A DNA stretch of 64,000 nucleotides from Flavobacterium sp. DG2-3 (GCF_030730925.1 NZ_JAVAMB010000001.1:1-64000), one strand, 5' to 3'. Positions 26,717 through 36,995 are shown, counted from the stretch's first letter. Numbers and translations: made by a program. The notes: a model not told the origin generated them from the sequence alone.

Positions 26717-27880
26717 TTAAAACAATCCAGAAACCGTTTTATTCTTAATCCCAATCTTCGTGTAATCAAAATCGAGTTTTTCTTTTAATAAAGAAGCATA
26801 TACACTCCTAAAATCGGTTTCGTATTTTAAATCGCCGTTATCTAAGTCTGCTAAGTTTGGATTTTTGCCTAAAATAGTTCCTTTATTATTTCCGCCAATA
26901 ATGAACATTGGCGCGGCAGTTCCATGATCGGTGCCGTTTCCGTTGTCTTTTACGCGGCGTCCGAATTCTGAAAAAACTACTATTGTAACATTTTGTAGAA
27001 GATTGGCGTGTTTTAAATCTTTGTAGAAACTAAATATTGAATCATTTAAATCTGTCAATTTTCTTTCGTGAATGGCCAACTGATTGTCGTGCGTATCAAA
27101 TCCGTTTAAAGACGTATAATATACTTTTGAGTTTAAATTTCCTTTTATCAAACGCGCAATCCATTCTAGATTTTTAGAAAGTTCGGTTTTGGTATAACTA
27201 TTTTCTGATTTTGACTTCAACAATGCCTTCTGAATTTCATCTGAACCTTCGGTAACCGAATTGGCGATTTTTCGAACAAAATCCAATTGTGGATTATCAG
27301 ATAATTTTGAATCTTCCATACCACCTTTCACTTTAAAACGATTCGGATCTTTTACCGTAATCGAATTCGGTTCAATTCCTTTCAAAGCCAGATTATCAAT
27401 CGAATCTAGATTTACGCCCGCCGTTGGCTGATGTCCGTTGCATTGCAAATCCAAATAACGCCCCAACCAGCCTTCGTTTACATACTTATTAGAATCTACA
27501 GCCGTCTGCCAAATTTCCTGACTTCTAAAATGCGAACGAACAGGTTCTGGATAACCCACATTTTGAATCACAGTTAAATCTCCGTTTTGCTGCATTTGGG
27601 CAAAATCTTTTAAAGACGGATGAAATGCCATTCCGCGGTTTTTACCAACTACCAAATCTTTATTTAAAGCAATTTTTGTTCGCAAATCATAATACAACGG
27701 ATCGTCGTAAGGAATAAAAGTATTCAGTCCGTCGTTACCTCCGTTCAATTGTACAAAAACAACGCATTGCTCGCCCACAATTACATTTTGCTGTGTTCCA
27801 AAGGCGTGCAGAAAATCTGGAAGCACAAGCATTCCACCAGTAAAAGTTCCTGTTAACGTTAAAAAAGTTCTTCTGTTCAT
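26717..27880 (-). CDS. DUF1501 family secreted protein
   Basis: 387 residues. N-terminus MNRRTFLTLTGTFTGGM has a twin-arginine-like signal. The body matches the DUF1501 (sulfatase-like) family: VFVQLNGGNDGLNTFIPYDDPLYY, HPSLKDFAQM, LNGFDTHDNQ, VVFSEFGRRVKDNGNGTDHGTAAPMFIIGG. These proteins have an alkaline-phosphatase-like fold with metal-binding Asp/His, activity unproven. Starts 12 bases after the DUF1800 gene; the two families are nearly always paired. Confidence 0.92.
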   Translation of the reverse strand: MNRRTFLTLTGTFTGGMLVLPDFLHAFGTQQNVIVGEQCVVFVQLNGGNDGLNTFIPYDDPLYYDLRTKIALNKDLVVGKNRGMAFHPSLKDFAQMQQNGDLTVIQNVGYPEPVRSHFRSQEIWQTAVDSNKYVNEGWLGRYLDLQCNGHQPTAGVNLDSIDNLALKGIEPNSITVKDPNRFKVKGGMEDSKLSDNPQLDFVRKIANSVTEGSDEIQKALLKSKSENSYTKTELSKNLEWIARLIKGNLNSKVYYTSLNGFDTHDNQLAIHERKLTDLNDSIFSFYKDLKHANLLQNVTIVVFSEFGRRVKDNGNGTDHGTAAPMFIIGGNNKGTILGKNPNLADLDNGDLKYETDFRSVYASLLKEKLDFDYTKIGIKNKTVSGLF

Positions 27881-27892
27881 GATTTCAAACTT

Positions 27893-29290
27893 TTAAATTA
27901 ATTGATATTCGGGCAGTTTGGTAATGTAATTGAATAACCGAATTACGGCTGCATCTGCATTGGGCTCTTTTGGGTCGAAGTCATATTTCAAAAGGTTTTC
28001 CATATCTTTTTGAATCGATTCGTTTGTTTTAAAAAGCAATCGATCTGATAATTCAGAAATAATGGTTTTGTTGCTTCCGCTATCTTCAAACTGCACTTTT
28101 ACTTTCACTTTATTGATTTCTACAACAGGCTTTTCAGCTTCCGAATTCATTTTATTTAGAAATTTCCCTCTAATAGTTCGGCCTTTACAAAGTAGATCTG
28201 AAGTATTGTTTCGCTGTAAATAAATCTGCGAAGTCAGCCAGGAATTTCCTCCGTCCCAGCCCTTCACATTGGTTTGATTGTACAAATCCATTCCTTGTTG
28301 TTTCAAGAAATATTGCACCATTCCGTTGTCAAAATCTTCCATTTGCAATTCATTTGTCAATTGCAAAATATAAACCAGCGGATTTTTAATTTTACTTCCG
28401 GCGTTTTCTTTCGCATATTCTTCGGTAAAAATCTTGGTTAGCAAAGGCTCAATTTCAAACTTTGCTTTTCGGAGATAATCGCCATAATAAGTTACCAATT
28501 TTTCTGGCGGATTATCATAAACAAACCATTTTAAAATTTTTCGGGTAATGAGATACGGAATATTTTTCTGTTCGAAAATGATATCGACTAAATCATCAGC
28601 TTTCCAATTTCCAGTTTTTCCAAAATAGGTTTTATCGCTATTGTCTTCGATATTTTTTCTATAAACCGCGCCATCATCCCCAACATTTAAACCTGCCAAA
28701 GCTTTTGCGCCGTTTTTAATATCTTCTTCCGAATAATTTCCAATTCCGATCGTGAATAATTCCAATAATTCGCGGCTCAAATTCTCGTTGACTTTTCCTT
28801 TTTTATTATCGCCATTATCGAGATATCTCACCATCGCGTTTGATTTCAGAATCCGTTTGGTCAGTTCTTTAAAATTGCCAAAGGCATTTTCTCTTAAAAT
28901 CATATTATGCTGATAAATCCAGTAATTGACTTTTACTTTCTGCGAAGTCGACACGAAGTGATTGTGCCAAAAGCAGACCATATTTTCCCGAAGCGGAAAT
29001 TCATCAGTTCGCATTTTTTGAATCCACCATTTCTTGAGTTCAAGATTAGAGTAGACTTCTTTCTTTAAAGTTTTCTTTTTGAATTCTGAATCGGCATTTT
29101 TGATCGACTCGCGAAGTTCTTTTAATTCTGCCAAAGTTTTAGGATCGTCTTGCAAAAAAGCAGGAAGCTCTTTGTCGAATTTTGAGTCATAAGAATGCTT
29201 TAGAAATTTTTCTAATCCGAGTTTTTCTATCTTTTCGGCTTCTTTTCCGGAGAAACCCAAGCGTAAGGACCAAAGACTGCTCTTTTTCAT
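27893..29290 (-). CDS. DUF1800 family protein
   Basis: 465 residues. Motifs of DUF1800: LRLGFSGKEAEKIEKLG, ENMVCFWHNHFVSTSQKV, NLSRELLELFTIGIGNYSEEDIKNGAKALAGL, GKTGNWKADDLVDIIFEQ, ILKWFVYDNPPEKLV, PLVYILQLTNEL. No clear signal peptide at this start. Function unknown; it partners the DUF1501 protein downstream and both may handle exported polymers or phosphoesters. First gene of the pair. Confidence 0.92.
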   Translation of the reverse strand: MKKSSLWSLRLGFSGKEAEKIEKLGLEKFLKHSYDSKFDKELPAFLQDDPKTLAELKELRESIKNADSEFKKKTLKKEVYSNLELKKWWIQKMRTDEFPLRENMVCFWHNHFVSTSQKVKVNYWIYQHNMILRENAFGNFKELTKRILKSNAMVRYLDNGDNKKGKVNENLSRELLELFTIGIGNYSEEDIKNGAKALAGLNVGDDGAVYRKNIEDNSDKTYFGKTGNWKADDLVDIIFEQKNIPYLITRKILKWFVYDNPPEKLVTYYGDYLRKAKFEIEPLLTKIFTEEYAKENAGSKIKNPLVYILQLTNELQMEDFDNGMVQYFLKQQGMDLYNQTNVKGWDGGNSWLTSQIYLQRNNTSDLLCKGRTIRGKFLNKMNSEAEKPVVEINKVKVKVQFEDSGSNKTIISELSDRLLFKTNESIQKDMENLLKYDFDPKEPNADAAVIRLFNYITKLPEYQLI

Positions 29291-29452
29291 AATTTGGAAA
29301 TTATTACTATAAGACTCGATTCTCTTTAAAAGGTTTAATTTTTTAAGGGACTAAGTCTCTGAGGTTCTAAGGTGCTGAGATTTGAATGTGTTTGGTAATA
29401 TTTTTAAACGGAGGATTTTTGGGGATATTGTCATTAGACAATCATAACCAAT

Positions 29453-29527
29453 CATAGCCCAAGGTTTCAACCTTGGGTACGTAACGATTCTTCCTGCATG
29501 TACCCAAGGTTGAAACCTTGGGCTATG
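29453..29527. repeat. Paired CCCAAGGTT hairpins
   Basis: Left unit CATAGCCCAAGGTTTCAACC at 29453 followed by TTGGGTAC; right unit at 29500-29527 is its exact mirror. Each unit is itself a hairpin and the two together form a larger cruciform with a 19-base spacer. The layout is like the CCCACGG pair at 19956-20077. Upstream, 29340-29381 carries decayed CTGAGGTTCTAAGGTGCTGAG words. Confidence 0.88.
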
Positions 29528-29572
29528 TTTAAAATTTGACGTAATTAGAAATAATAAAAAAGCAGTTCGTTA

Positions 29573-30064
29573 CTATCTTTTAATAGAATCAAAAGCCTGT
29601 TGTGTCATTAGTTTTTTTCTAATCATCATTTTAAACCAGTTTTCCAATTTCCCTTTTTCCTTTTTATCTATTTTACTAATGTCAATTTGAGGGAAATTGG
29701 AATAATCAATATGATATTTCTCTAAAAAGGCCGAATAGTAATCCCAATAAGCTCTTTCATAATTAAACTTTTCCGCCATAATTTTCGAGTACACCATCAC
29801 GCTATCTGTGCTTTCGCGAAAGCAACAATCTTTAAAACTATAAAAAAGTTCATAATACGCCTCTACATCGCCACGCTTTTTAACTCGATTAATTAATGTA
29901 TCGTAATCAGTTACCATAGTGCTTATTGTTCTCACTTCTTCTGAATCAATTTCTTTTAAATTAACTTCTTTTGAGACTCCTTTCTGTACTTGCACTTTCT
30001 CTGCCTTTTGCTTACATGAAAAAAGGCATATTAAAAAAACTAAAGATAAAATTCTATTCATCAT
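29573..30064 (-). CDS. Small lipoprotein of unknown function
   Basis: 163 residues. MMNRILSLVFLICLFSCKQK is a lipoprotein signal with lipobox Cys17. The mature part is charged and helical with an internal pair of cysteines (DCCFRESTD). No family recognised. It lies between paired hairpins and the nrdA terminator, on the minus strand, apparently alone. Confidence 0.7.
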   Translation of the reverse strand: MMNRILSLVFLICLFSCKQKAEKVQVQKGVSKEVNLKEIDSEEVRTISTMVTDYDTLINRVKKRGDVEAYYELFYSFKDCCFRESTDSVMVYSKIMAEKFNYERAYWDYYSAFLEKYHIDYSNFPQIDISKIDKKEKGKLENWFKMMIRKKLMTQQAFDSIKR

Positions 30065-30085
30065 AAATTAAATTCATATTTAAGC

Positions 30086-30117
30086 AAAAAAGCAGTTATC
30101 AAATGACAACTGCTTTA
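30086..30117 (-). terminator. nrdA terminator
   Basis: Minus strand AAAGCAGTTGTCA-TTTG-ATAACTGCTTTTTT, an almost perfect stem with a T run, 56 bases after the nrdA stop. Confidence 0.8.
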
Positions 30118-30172
30118 TAAATTTAAGAATAAATCTTGCTTCTTTATTCTATTTTCTTTCTTCTAAAAAAGA

Positions 30173-32566
30173 TTAAGATCCACACATCTCACAATCCTCT
30201 GGATCTGCTGCTTGTGCTTTTAACAACATTGCTTTATAATCTTCAACAGAGATAGCTTCTGTTTCTGCAACTAAGCTTGGTGCTGTTTCTTCTTTTTTAT
30301 CGTTGTTTAATGTGAATTTAATCGCATCTACAGCCGCTTTTGTTCTTAGGTAATACATTCCTGTTTTTAAACCAGATTGCCAAGCGTAGAAGTGCATTGA
30401 CGTAAGTTTAGAATAGTTAGCATCTTGCATGAACAAGTTTAACGATTGAGACTGATCGATAAAGTAACCTCTTTGACGAGACATATCGATAATATCTTTC
30501 ATTGACATTTCCCAAACTGTTTTGTAAAGGTCTTTTAGGTCTTGCGGAATAATATCAATGTTTTGAATAGATCCGTTATGACGCATAATTTCCTGTTTCA
30601 ATGTCTCGTTCCATAAACCTAGTTTTACCAAGTCTTCTAGTAAATGTTTGTTTACTACGATAAACTCTCCAGACAATACACGACGTGTATAAATGTTTGA
30701 AGTATACGGTTCGAAAGCTTCGTTGTTTCCAAGAATCTGAGAAGTTGAAGCGGTTGGCATTGGCGCAACTAACAATGAGTTACGAACTCCATGTTCCATA
30801 ACTTCTTTTCTTAAAGAAGCCCAGTCCCAACGTCCTGATAATTCCTCATCTTTCATTCCCCACATATTGTATTGGAATTCTCCTTGCGACATTGGCGAAC
30901 CTGCAAATGTAGAATATGGACCTTCTTCTTTTGCCATTTCCATAGAAGCCGTTACAGCCGCAAAGTATAATGTTTCGAAAATCTCTTGGTTCAATTGTTT
31001 TGCTTCGTCACTTGTAAATGGCATACGCAACATGATGAAAGCATCTGCTAAACCTTGCACTCCTAATCCAACCGGACGGTGGCGCATGTTTGAGTTTTCT
31101 GCTTCTTTTACAGGGTAATAGTTTCTGTCGATTACTTTATTCAAGTTACGAGTTACACGTTTTGTAACATTGTAAAGTGCGTCGTGATCAAATTTTCCAT
31201 TATCAATAAACATTGGCAATGAGATCGAAGCTAAGTTACAAACAGCGATTTCGTCTTTAGACGTAAACTCCATAATCTCTGTACACAAGTTAGAAGAACG
31301 AATAGTTCCTAAATTCTTATGGTTCGATTTACGGTTTGCTGCATCTTTGTACAACATATATGGCGTTCCAGTCTCGATCTGAGATTCTAGGATTTTCTCC
31401 CACAATTCACGAGCACGGATTGTTTTTCTTCCTTTATTTTGGAATTCGTAATCTGTATATAATTTTTCGAATTCGTCTCCGTAAACATCATATAATCCTG
31501 GACATTCGTTAGGACACATTAAAGTCCAAGTTGAATCTTCCTGAACACGTTTCATAAACAAATCTGAAGTCCACATTGCGAAGAATAAATCTCTTGCACG
31601 CATTTCTTCTTTTCCTGTATTTTTCTTTAAATCCAAGAAATCGAAAATATCAGCATGCCAAGTTTCGATGTAAATCGCAAAACTTCCTTTACGTTTTCCG
31701 CCTCCTTGATCTACGTAACGTGCTGTATCGTTAAAAACTCTCAACATTGGAACAATTCCATTTGAAGTTCCGTTTGTACCGCGAATGTAAGATCCAGTTG
31801 CACGAACGTTATGAATAGAAAGTCCGATTCCACCCGCTGACTGCGAAATTTTAGCTGTTTGTTTTAATGTATCGTAGATTCCATCAATACTATCATCTTG
31901 CATTGCCAAAAGGAAGCAAGAAGACATTTGAGGTTTTGGAGTTCCTGCATTGAACAACGTTGGCGTTGCATGCGTAAAGAACTTTTTAGACATTAAATCA
32001 TAAGTTTCAATAACCGATTTTAAATCGTCTAAGTGAATACCAACAGATACACGCATTAACATGTGCTGCGGACGCTCAACGATTTTTCCGTTTATTTTAA
32101 GAAGATAAGAACGCTCTAAAGTTTTGAAACCAAAGTAATCGTAATTAAAATCTCTTGTATAGATAATATGAGAATCTAAAAAAGCAGCATTTTCCTGAAT
32201 CACTTTGTATACGTCATCAGCAATTAATGGCGCATCTTGCCCGTTTCTTGGATTTACGTAGTGATACATATCTTTCATCGTTTCTGAGAAAGATTTTTTG
32301 GTATTTGAATGCAGGTTAGAAATTGCCACACGTGCTGCCAATTGAGCATAATCTGGATGCGCAATTGTCATAGAAGCCGCTGTTTCTGCCGCAAGATTAT
32401 CCAATTCAGAAGTCGAAACCCCATCATACAATCCTTCGATAACTCTCATGGCTACCTTAACCGGATCTACGAGCTCATTTAAGCCGTAACACAATTTTTT
32501 GATTCTTTCTGTAATCTTATCAAACATTACGGGCTCTCTGTGGCCATCTCTTTTTACTACATACAT
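30173..32566 (-). CDS. nrdA: Ribonucleoside-diphosphate reductase, alpha subunit (class Ia)
   Basis: 797 residues. N-terminal ATP cone (about 1-90: [20 protein letters not shown]), then the ten-stranded barrel. Visible catalytic residues: [10 protein letters not shown] (first redox Cys), [10 protein letters not shown] (radical Cys and Glu), [11 protein letters not shown] (second redox Cys), and the C-terminal shuttle CEMC five residues from the end. [15 protein letters not shown] is the substrate loop. Reduces NDPs to dNDPs with the beta subunit encoded 265 bases upstream. The ATP cone predicts dATP feedback. Confidence 0.96.
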   Translation of the reverse strand: MYVVKRDGHREPVMFDKITERIKKLCYGLNELVDPVKVAMRVIEGLYDGVSTSELDNLAAETAASMTIAHPDYAQLAARVAISNLHSNTKKSFSETMKDMYHYVNPRNGQDAPLIADDVYKVIQENAAFLDSHIIYTRDFNYDYFGFKTLERSYLLKINGKIVERPQHMLMRVSVGIHLDDLKSVIETYDLMSKKFFTHATPTLFNAGTPKPQMSSCFLLAMQDDSIDGIYDTLKQTAKISQSAGGIGLSIHNVRATGSYIRGTNGTSNGIVPMLRVFNDTARYVDQGGGKRKGSFAIYIETWHADIFDFLDLKKNTGKEEMRARDLFFAMWTSDLFMKRVQEDSTWTLMCPNECPGLYDVYGDEFEKLYTDYEFQNKGRKTIRARELWEKILESQIETGTPYMLYKDAANRKSNHKNLGTIRSSNLCTEIMEFTSKDEIAVCNLASISLPMFIDNGKFDHDALYNVTKRVTRNLNKVIDRNYYPVKEAENSNMRHRPVGLGVQGLADAFIMLRMPFTSDEAKQLNQEIFETLYFAAVTASMEMAKEEGPYSTFAGSPMSQGEFQYNMWGMKDEELSGRWDWASLRKEVMEHGVRNSLLVAPMPTASTSQILGNNEAFEPYTSNIYTRRVLSGEFIVVNKHLLEDLVKLGLWNETLKQEIMRHNGSIQNIDIIPQDLKDLYKTVWEMSMKDIIDMSRQRGYFIDQSQSLNLFMQDANYSKLTSMHFYAWQSGLKTGMYYLRTKAAVDAIKFTLNNDKKEETAPSLVAETEAISVEDYKAMLLKAQAADPEDCEMCGS

Positions 32567-32831
32567 AAGCTTACCTTTTATAGTTATTGAAAAAATGAAA
32601 GTACCTAGAGAACGAACTCCAGCACTTAAACATTGCGTGTTTTAAAATTAATTTTAGAGAATTACCAAATTCTCAATAGTTACTCGTTTCAAATTCGAAA
32701 ATCGAATTTAAATGCGCCTAAAATTGCTATTGAATCTGCGATTTGGGAAAGAGATTCAACCTTAAAATATTCCTTGTAATCTTTTTTTAGCGCCTCTTGA
32801 GGATATAAGACGCTAAAAGTATTTTTGTTGT

Positions 32832-33809
32832 CTAAAAATCTGCATCAAATGAAATTTTTTGAGCGTCACTGTCATTGTTCATCACACCTGACTTTTGATA
32901 CTCTGCAACACGTTTTTCAAAGAAATTAGTTTTTCCTTGAAGTGAAATCATGTCCATGAAATCGAATGGATTTGCCGATCCGTAAACACGCTCGCAACCT
33001 AGTTCAACCAAAAGTCTATCGGCAACAAACTCTAAATACTGTGTCATTAAACCAGCATTCATACCAATTAAACTTACCGGAAGAGATTCAGTCACAAATT
33101 GTCTTTCGATATCTAATGCATCAACAATAATTTCTTTAATTCTTTCTTTTGGCACTTTGTTTACCAAATGATGATTGTGCAAGTGAACTGCAAAATCACA
33201 GTGTACGCCTTCGTCACGAGAAATCAATTCATTAGAGAAAGTCAAACCTGGCATTAAACCACGTTTTTTCAACCAATAAATTGAACAGAAAGCTCCTGAG
33301 AAAAAGATTCCTTCAACTGCAGCAAAAGCAATAAGTCTTTCAGCAAACGAATCTGACTCGATCCATTTTAAAGCCCATTCTCCTTTTTTAGCAATTGCAG
33401 GAAAAACTTCCAAAGCATTAAACAACTCTGTTTTTTCTGCTTCGTCTTTTACATAAGTATCAATTAATAAAGAATACGTTTCGCTATGAATATTCTCCAT
33501 CATGATTTGAAATCCGTAGAAAAACTTCGCTTCAGCATATTGAACTTCGTTTACAAAGTTCTCAGCCAGATTTTCATTTACGATTCCATCAGAAGCAGCA
33601 AAGAATGCTAGGATATGTTTGATGAAATATCTTTCATCATCATTCAATTTATTATTCCAGTCTGTCAAATCTTGGTGTAAGTCGATTTCTTCTGCAGTCC
33701 AAAAACTAGCTTCCATCTTTTTATACCACTCCCAAATATCATGATGTTTAATCGGAAAAATAACGAAGCGATTTTTATTTTCTTGTAATATTGGTTCGAT
33801 TTGTGACAT
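32832..33809 (-). CDS. nrdB: Ribonucleoside-diphosphate reductase, beta subunit (class Ia)
   Basis: 325 residues from ATG 33809 ([15 protein letters not shown]). An upstream in-frame ATG at 33863 would add 18 residues that look non-conserved and overlaps a possible -7 word, so I prefer 33809. Metal ligands and radical site: [19 protein letters not shown] carries ExxH and the radical Tyr seven residues after the Glu; later [14 protein letters not shown] gives Glu and His ligands. The diiron-tyrosyl radical enzyme appears intact. Transcribed before nrdA in one operon. Confidence 0.95.
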   Translation of the reverse strand: MSQIEPILQENKNRFVIFPIKHHDIWEWYKKMEASFWTAEEIDLHQDLTDWNNKLNDDERYFIKHILAFFAASDGIVNENLAENFVNEVQYAEAKFFYGFQIMMENIHSETYSLLIDTYVKDEAEKTELFNALEVFPAIAKKGEWALKWIESDSFAERLIAFAAVEGIFFSGAFCSIYWLKKRGLMPGLTFSNELISRDEGVHCDFAVHLHNHHLVNKVPKERIKEIIVDALDIERQFVTESLPVSLIGMNAGLMTQYLEFVADRLLVELGCERVYGSANPFDFMDMISLQGKTNFFEKRVAEYQKSGVMNNDSDAQKISFDADF

Positions 33810-34146
33810 GACAGATTCTGTTAATTTTTGTATTGAAATTTTGTGCTTAAACAAGCAGTACAAAGATTGTTAATTAACGCCAAAAATAAAAGTCAAACTT
33901 ATTCACAATCGGACGTAGTTTTTAACAACGACCCAAAATTGCGATATTTTTCAGACAATAATTAATTATTTGTAAATGAGACATTTAAAAGTACTAAATT
34001 CTTGGAAACAGCCGTAAAATATAGACTTTTAAATATAAAATGCAAGTTATTTTGAATAGTTTTTAAAAAAGTTTTTTAGCGTCAAAACTTTATTTTTTTG
34101 AGTTAAAATATGTAGTCAAAAAGACTATATAACGGATAGTTGTTTT
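33810..34146 (-). promoter_or_regulatory. nrdBA upstream region
   Basis: 337 bases without a gene. On the minus strand AATCTTTG (33868-33861) is one base from the -7 word and lies 51 bases before the preferred nrdB ATG. I could not recognise a clear pair of NrdR boxes. The remainder is AT-rich with no repeat family member. Confidence 0.4.
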
Positions 34147-34716
34147 TTATGAATTTTTGAGCTCTTCAGCAACCTTTTCCAATTCCATATACCAATCCTC
34201 GCCAAAGCGTCTTATTAATGCTTCTTTGACAAATTTGTAAACTGGAACTTCCAATTCTTTTCCTAAAGAACAGGCATCATCGCAAATATCCCATTTGTCG
34301 TAATTAACCGCTGCAAATTCTGTGAAGTCTTTTACACGAATTGGATACAAATGGCAAGAAACCGGTTTTTTCCAATCGACAATTCCTTGATTGTACGCTT
34401 GCTCTATTCCGCAAAGCGCTGTTTTGCCGTCAAAAATTACATAAGCGCAATCCTTATTATCAATAAGCGGCGTTTCAAGATCGCCGTCAGTTCCGGTTAA
34501 CCAAGTCCCTTGCGCTTCGATAGCTTCTACTCCTTCTTTTCTTAAAAAAGGTTTTACTTTAGGATAAATTTCTTCTAAGATTTTCGTTTCAGCCTCGCTC
34601 AAAGGCGCGCCCGCATCTCCATCCACGCAACAAGCTCCTTTACAAGCCGACAAGTTGCACACAAATTCTTTTTCCAGAATATCTTCTGAAATAATAGTTT
34701 TACCTAACTGAAACAT
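34147..34716 (-). CDS. DUF3109 family Cys-rich protein
   Basis: 189 residues from ATG 34716 ([18 protein letters not shown]); an upstream ATG at 34746 adds ten non-conserved residues. Cys-rich: [17 protein letters not shown] near the N-terminus, [34 protein letters not shown]. The CxxxxCxxxCC start and spaced Cys resemble the zinc/iron-chelating YkgJ-type proteins, so a metal or Fe-S site is likely. Conserved in Bacteroidota, no known role. Alone on the minus strand. Confidence 0.88.
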   Translation of the reverse strand: MFQLGKTIISEDILEKEFVCNLSACKGACCVDGDAGAPLSEAETKILEEIYPKVKPFLRKEGVEAIEAQGTWLTGTDGDLETPLIDNKDCAYVIFDGKTALCGIEQAYNQGIVDWKKPVSCHLYPIRVKDFTEFAAVNYDKWDICDDACSLGKELEVPVYKFVKEALIRRFGEDWYMELEKVAEELKNS

Positions 34717-34785
34717 GATAGTATACTGTATTTTAATAAAGTGCAAAGATAGTCAAAGAAAGCAGAAATTCTCTCCTAAAAAAAT

Positions 34786-34916
34786 TAACCGCAAAGTCGC
34801 AGAGATTTTACGCAAGGTTCGCAAAGTTTTTAAAGCTTTGTCTTAAAAAATACAAATCTATATATTTATGCTTGCGAACTTTGCGAAATAGCTTTGCGTG
34901 CTTTGCGGTAAAATCT
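34786..34916. repeat. CCGCAAAG inverted repeat, second copy
   Basis: AACCGCAAAGTCGCAGAGATTTTACGC at the left and, mirrored, GCGTGCTTTGCGGTAAAATC at the right, with an inner GCAAGGTTCGCAAAG / CTTGCGAACTTTGCG pair. Same family as 4983-5117. It occupies most of the divergent gap between the DUF3109 gene and marC. Confidence 0.75.
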
Positions 34917-35040
34917 CCTCTACTCTTTATTATTATGTAAAAGAAAAACACAATTGTTACAAATATCACTTTTTTAACATATAAAACATGTTTTTATAAC
35001 AAAAATACAAGCTATCGAAAAATCACCTAACTTTATTATT

Positions 35041-35048
35041 TACTTTTG
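35041..35048 (+). promoter_or_regulatory. marC promoter -7 element
   Basis: TACTTTTG, a perfect TAnnTTTG word, 33 bases before the ATG at 35082. It overlaps the upstream TTG that could be read as an alternative start at 35046, which argues for 35082. Confidence 0.65.
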
Positions 35049-35081
35049 CAGCAAATTTTAATTCCTCAAAATCAAATTGAT

Positions 35082-35660
35082 ATGTTAGAAATCGATTTTA
35101 AAGAAATCATTACCGTTAGTATGGTGCTTTTTGCCGTGATTGATATTGTTGGTTCTATTCCGATTATTGTGAATTTAAGAGCAAAAGTCGGCCATATCGA
35201 ATCTGAAAAAGCTTCTATCGTTGCTGGAGCTATTATGATTGTTTTTCTTTTTGTTGGAGAAGGACTTTTAAATCTTATTGGAATCGATGTACATTCGTTT
35301 GCTGTTGCCGGATCTTTTGTACTTTTCTTTCTTGCTCTGGAAATGATTTTAGGAATCAGAATTTATCGTGACGAAGAACCAGGTTCGGCTTCTATTGTAC
35401 CTTTAGCGTTTCCTTTAATTGCTGGAGCAGGAACCATGACTACTTTATTATCTCTTCGATCTCAATTTCACACCATCAATATCATCATTGCGATTGTCCT
35501 TAATATTATACTGGTTTATATCGTTTTAAAATCTTCTAAAAAAATCGAAAATTTGTTAGGAGAAAACGGACTTGGCGTGGTTCGCAAGACATTTGGAGTG
35601 ATACTTTTAGCAATTGCTGTTAAATTATTCGCTGCTAATGTTAAAGGTTTGTTTGTCTAA
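35082..35660 (+). CDS. MarC family integral membrane protein
   Basis: 192 residues from ATG 35082 (MLEIDFKEIITVSMVLFAV). Six hydrophobic helices. Family motifs FAVIDIVGSIPIIVNL in helix 1, AGSFVLFFLALEMILG, and VPLAFPLIAGAGTMTTLL in the fourth helix region. MarC/UPF0056 proteins are inner-membrane and of unsettled function; the early link to multiple antibiotic resistance was not confirmed. First gene of a plus-strand group with the two small genes that follow. Confidence 0.93.
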   Translation: MLEIDFKEIITVSMVLFAVIDIVGSIPIIVNLRAKVGHIESEKASIVAGAIMIVFLFVGEGLLNLIGIDVHSFAVAGSFVLFFLALEMILGIRIYRDEEPGSASIVPLAFPLIAGAGTMTTLLSLRSQFHTINIIIAIVLNIILVYIVLKSSKKIENLLGENGLGVVRKTFGVILLAIAVKLFAANVKGLFV

Positions 35661-35766
35661 AATTTATTTTTATAAATTTACCCCGTAAAATTTCTAAAAT
35701 ACAACTTTAAGGCATACCCTCCATAAAGTTCTACTTTATTATTTTAGACAAAAACAAAAACAATCT

Positions 35767-35970
35767 ATGAAAATTTTCACTTCAATCTTAGTGCTTTTGG
35801 CATTAGCTTTAATCGTTTTTAATATTACGCTATTAGACTTTAAAAACCCTTTTCAAGGAGATAGTATGGTAGCTTTTATTGGAATCGCCGCTTCATTTTG
35901 CGCTGTTTTGATTCTTTTGATTTTTAGAATTTCAAAAAGAATTGAAGAAAAAATGAATGACAACAGATAA
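35767..35970 (+). CDS. Small two-helix membrane protein
   Basis: 67 residues: helix 1 about 4-22, helix 2 about 34-53, then a charged tail RISKRIEEKMNDNR. Not recognised as a named family. Its stop is next to the start of the FAD protein gene, so the two are probably translated together and may form a membrane-linked unit. Confidence 0.75.
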   Translation: MKIFTSILVLLALALIVFNITLLDFKNPFQGDSMVAFIGIAASFCAVLILLIFRISKRIEEKMNDNR

Positions 35971-35971
35971 T

Positions 35972-36577
35972 ATGTTTGATGTTTTAATTATTGGCGGAGG
36001 AGTATCAGGAATGTCTTGTGCTCTTGTCTTAGGTTCCGCAAAAAACAAAACTTTTGTTACTGACAAAAAAATCGGAATTTTTACGCATCAGAAAAATTCT
36101 TCTTTACAAGAGGCTATATTTTATAACGCTTACGGAATTACTCCAGGAAAATTAGGTTCTGAACTTTTAACTGAAAGCACAGAAGACTTAGCGGCAACTT
36201 ATCCGCACATTACTCAGATTCCTAATGAAAAAGTGATAAAAATTGAGGGTAGTTACCCTGAATTTACCGTAGTGACCAACAAAAATTCATACAAAACAAG
36301 AAATATCGTAGTGGGAATTGGTTCTGCCAATACTTTCGACATCGAAGGTTTGATGCAATTTGTTGAACCTCACAAAAAAGCGCTTCCAGAAAAACAGCGC
36401 ATTCAGCTTAAAAACGAAGACCATAAAGTTGCTGACGGCATTTATGTAATTGGGACTTTAGCAGGTTGGAGAAGCCAATTGGCAATTGCTGCCGGAAGTG
36501 GCGCTGCCGTTGCAACAGATATTCTTACTTTATGGAATAACGGAACACAAACTCACGCTCACGATAGTATTCGATAA
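35972..36577 (+). CDS. Short thioredoxin-reductase-like FAD-binding protein
   Basis: 201 residues from ATG 35972 (MFDVLIIGGGVSGMSC); an ATG at 35957 would add five residues and overlap the previous gene by 14 bases. N-terminal FAD motif GGGVSGMSCALVLG, central NIVVGIGSAN, and C-terminal DGIYVIGTLAGWRSQLAIAAGSGAAVATDI, the FAD-binding motif of the thioredoxin reductase group. The NADPH-binding domain and the CxxC motif are both missing, leaving roughly the FAD half. Electron donor and substrate unknown. Confidence 0.82.
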   Translation: MFDVLIIGGGVSGMSCALVLGSAKNKTFVTDKKIGIFTHQKNSSLQEAIFYNAYGITPGKLGSELLTESTEDLAATYPHITQIPNEKVIKIEGSYPEFTVVTNKNSYKTRNIVVGIGSANTFDIEGLMQFVEPHKKALPEKQRIQLKNEDHKVADGIYVIGTLAGWRSQLAIAAGSGAAVATDILTLWNNGTQTHAHDSIR

Positions 36578-36595
36578 AATCTCATAAAATTTATT

Positions 36596-36670
36596 AAACC
36601 ATATAAGTCATATAAGTTCATATTATACTTTGCGTATAAATTAAATGAACTTATATGACTTATATGGTTT
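36596..36670. repeat. Minimal ACCATATAAG element between convergent genes
   Basis: Left arm AAACCATATAAGTCATATAAG plus TTCAT, right arm mirrored at 36645-36670, perfect over 26 bp with a 24-base spacer. It lies between the stops of two convergent genes (19 and 7 bases away), where its hairpin could terminate both transcripts. The shortest and cleanest copy of the family. Confidence 0.88.
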
Positions 36671-36677
36671 ATCTTTT

Positions 36678-36995
36678 TTATTTAACCGAAACGATTTGGG
36701 TTACTTTGATGTGGTTTTCATCTTCAGATTTCCATTTTTCTCCTTTTACAGAAATTACATCGCCGATTTTTACTTGTTTGTAGTTTTGAGGTCCTCCAAC
36801 GTTTACAATACTGATAGTTGCAAAATAGACTTCTTTACTGTCTGTTGTAATTTTTGCTGTATAACCGTCTTTTCCTCCTTCAATTGATTCTACTTTTCCT
36901 GTAACTGGATTATTTGCATCATTTTTCATAGAAGTACAAGAGATTACAAAAGCCATTAGAATTGCTAAAAGACTTATTCTTTTTAAATTTTTCAT
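36678..36995 (-). CDS. Small lipoprotein with OB-like domain
   Basis: 105 residues from ATG 36995 (MKNLKRISLLAILMAFVISC); an upstream ATG at 37025 would put ten residues before the signal. Lipobox VISC at Cys20. The mature part (VTGKVESIEGGKDGYTAKITTDSKEVYFATISI, then GDVISVKGEKW) is beta-rich and could form an OB fold. No named family recognised. Monocistronic, periplasm-facing by the lipobox. Confidence 0.75.
   Translation of the reverse strand: MKNLKRISLLAILMAFVISCTSMKNDANNPVTGKVESIEGGKDGYTAKITTDSKEVYFATISIVNVGGPQNYKQVKIGDVISVKGEKWKSEDENHIKVTQIVSVK

Noticed and set aside
33810..34146. NrdR box pair before nrdB
   Set aside because: I looked for the palindromic ACACTATATATTGTGT-type pair and found no convincing match.
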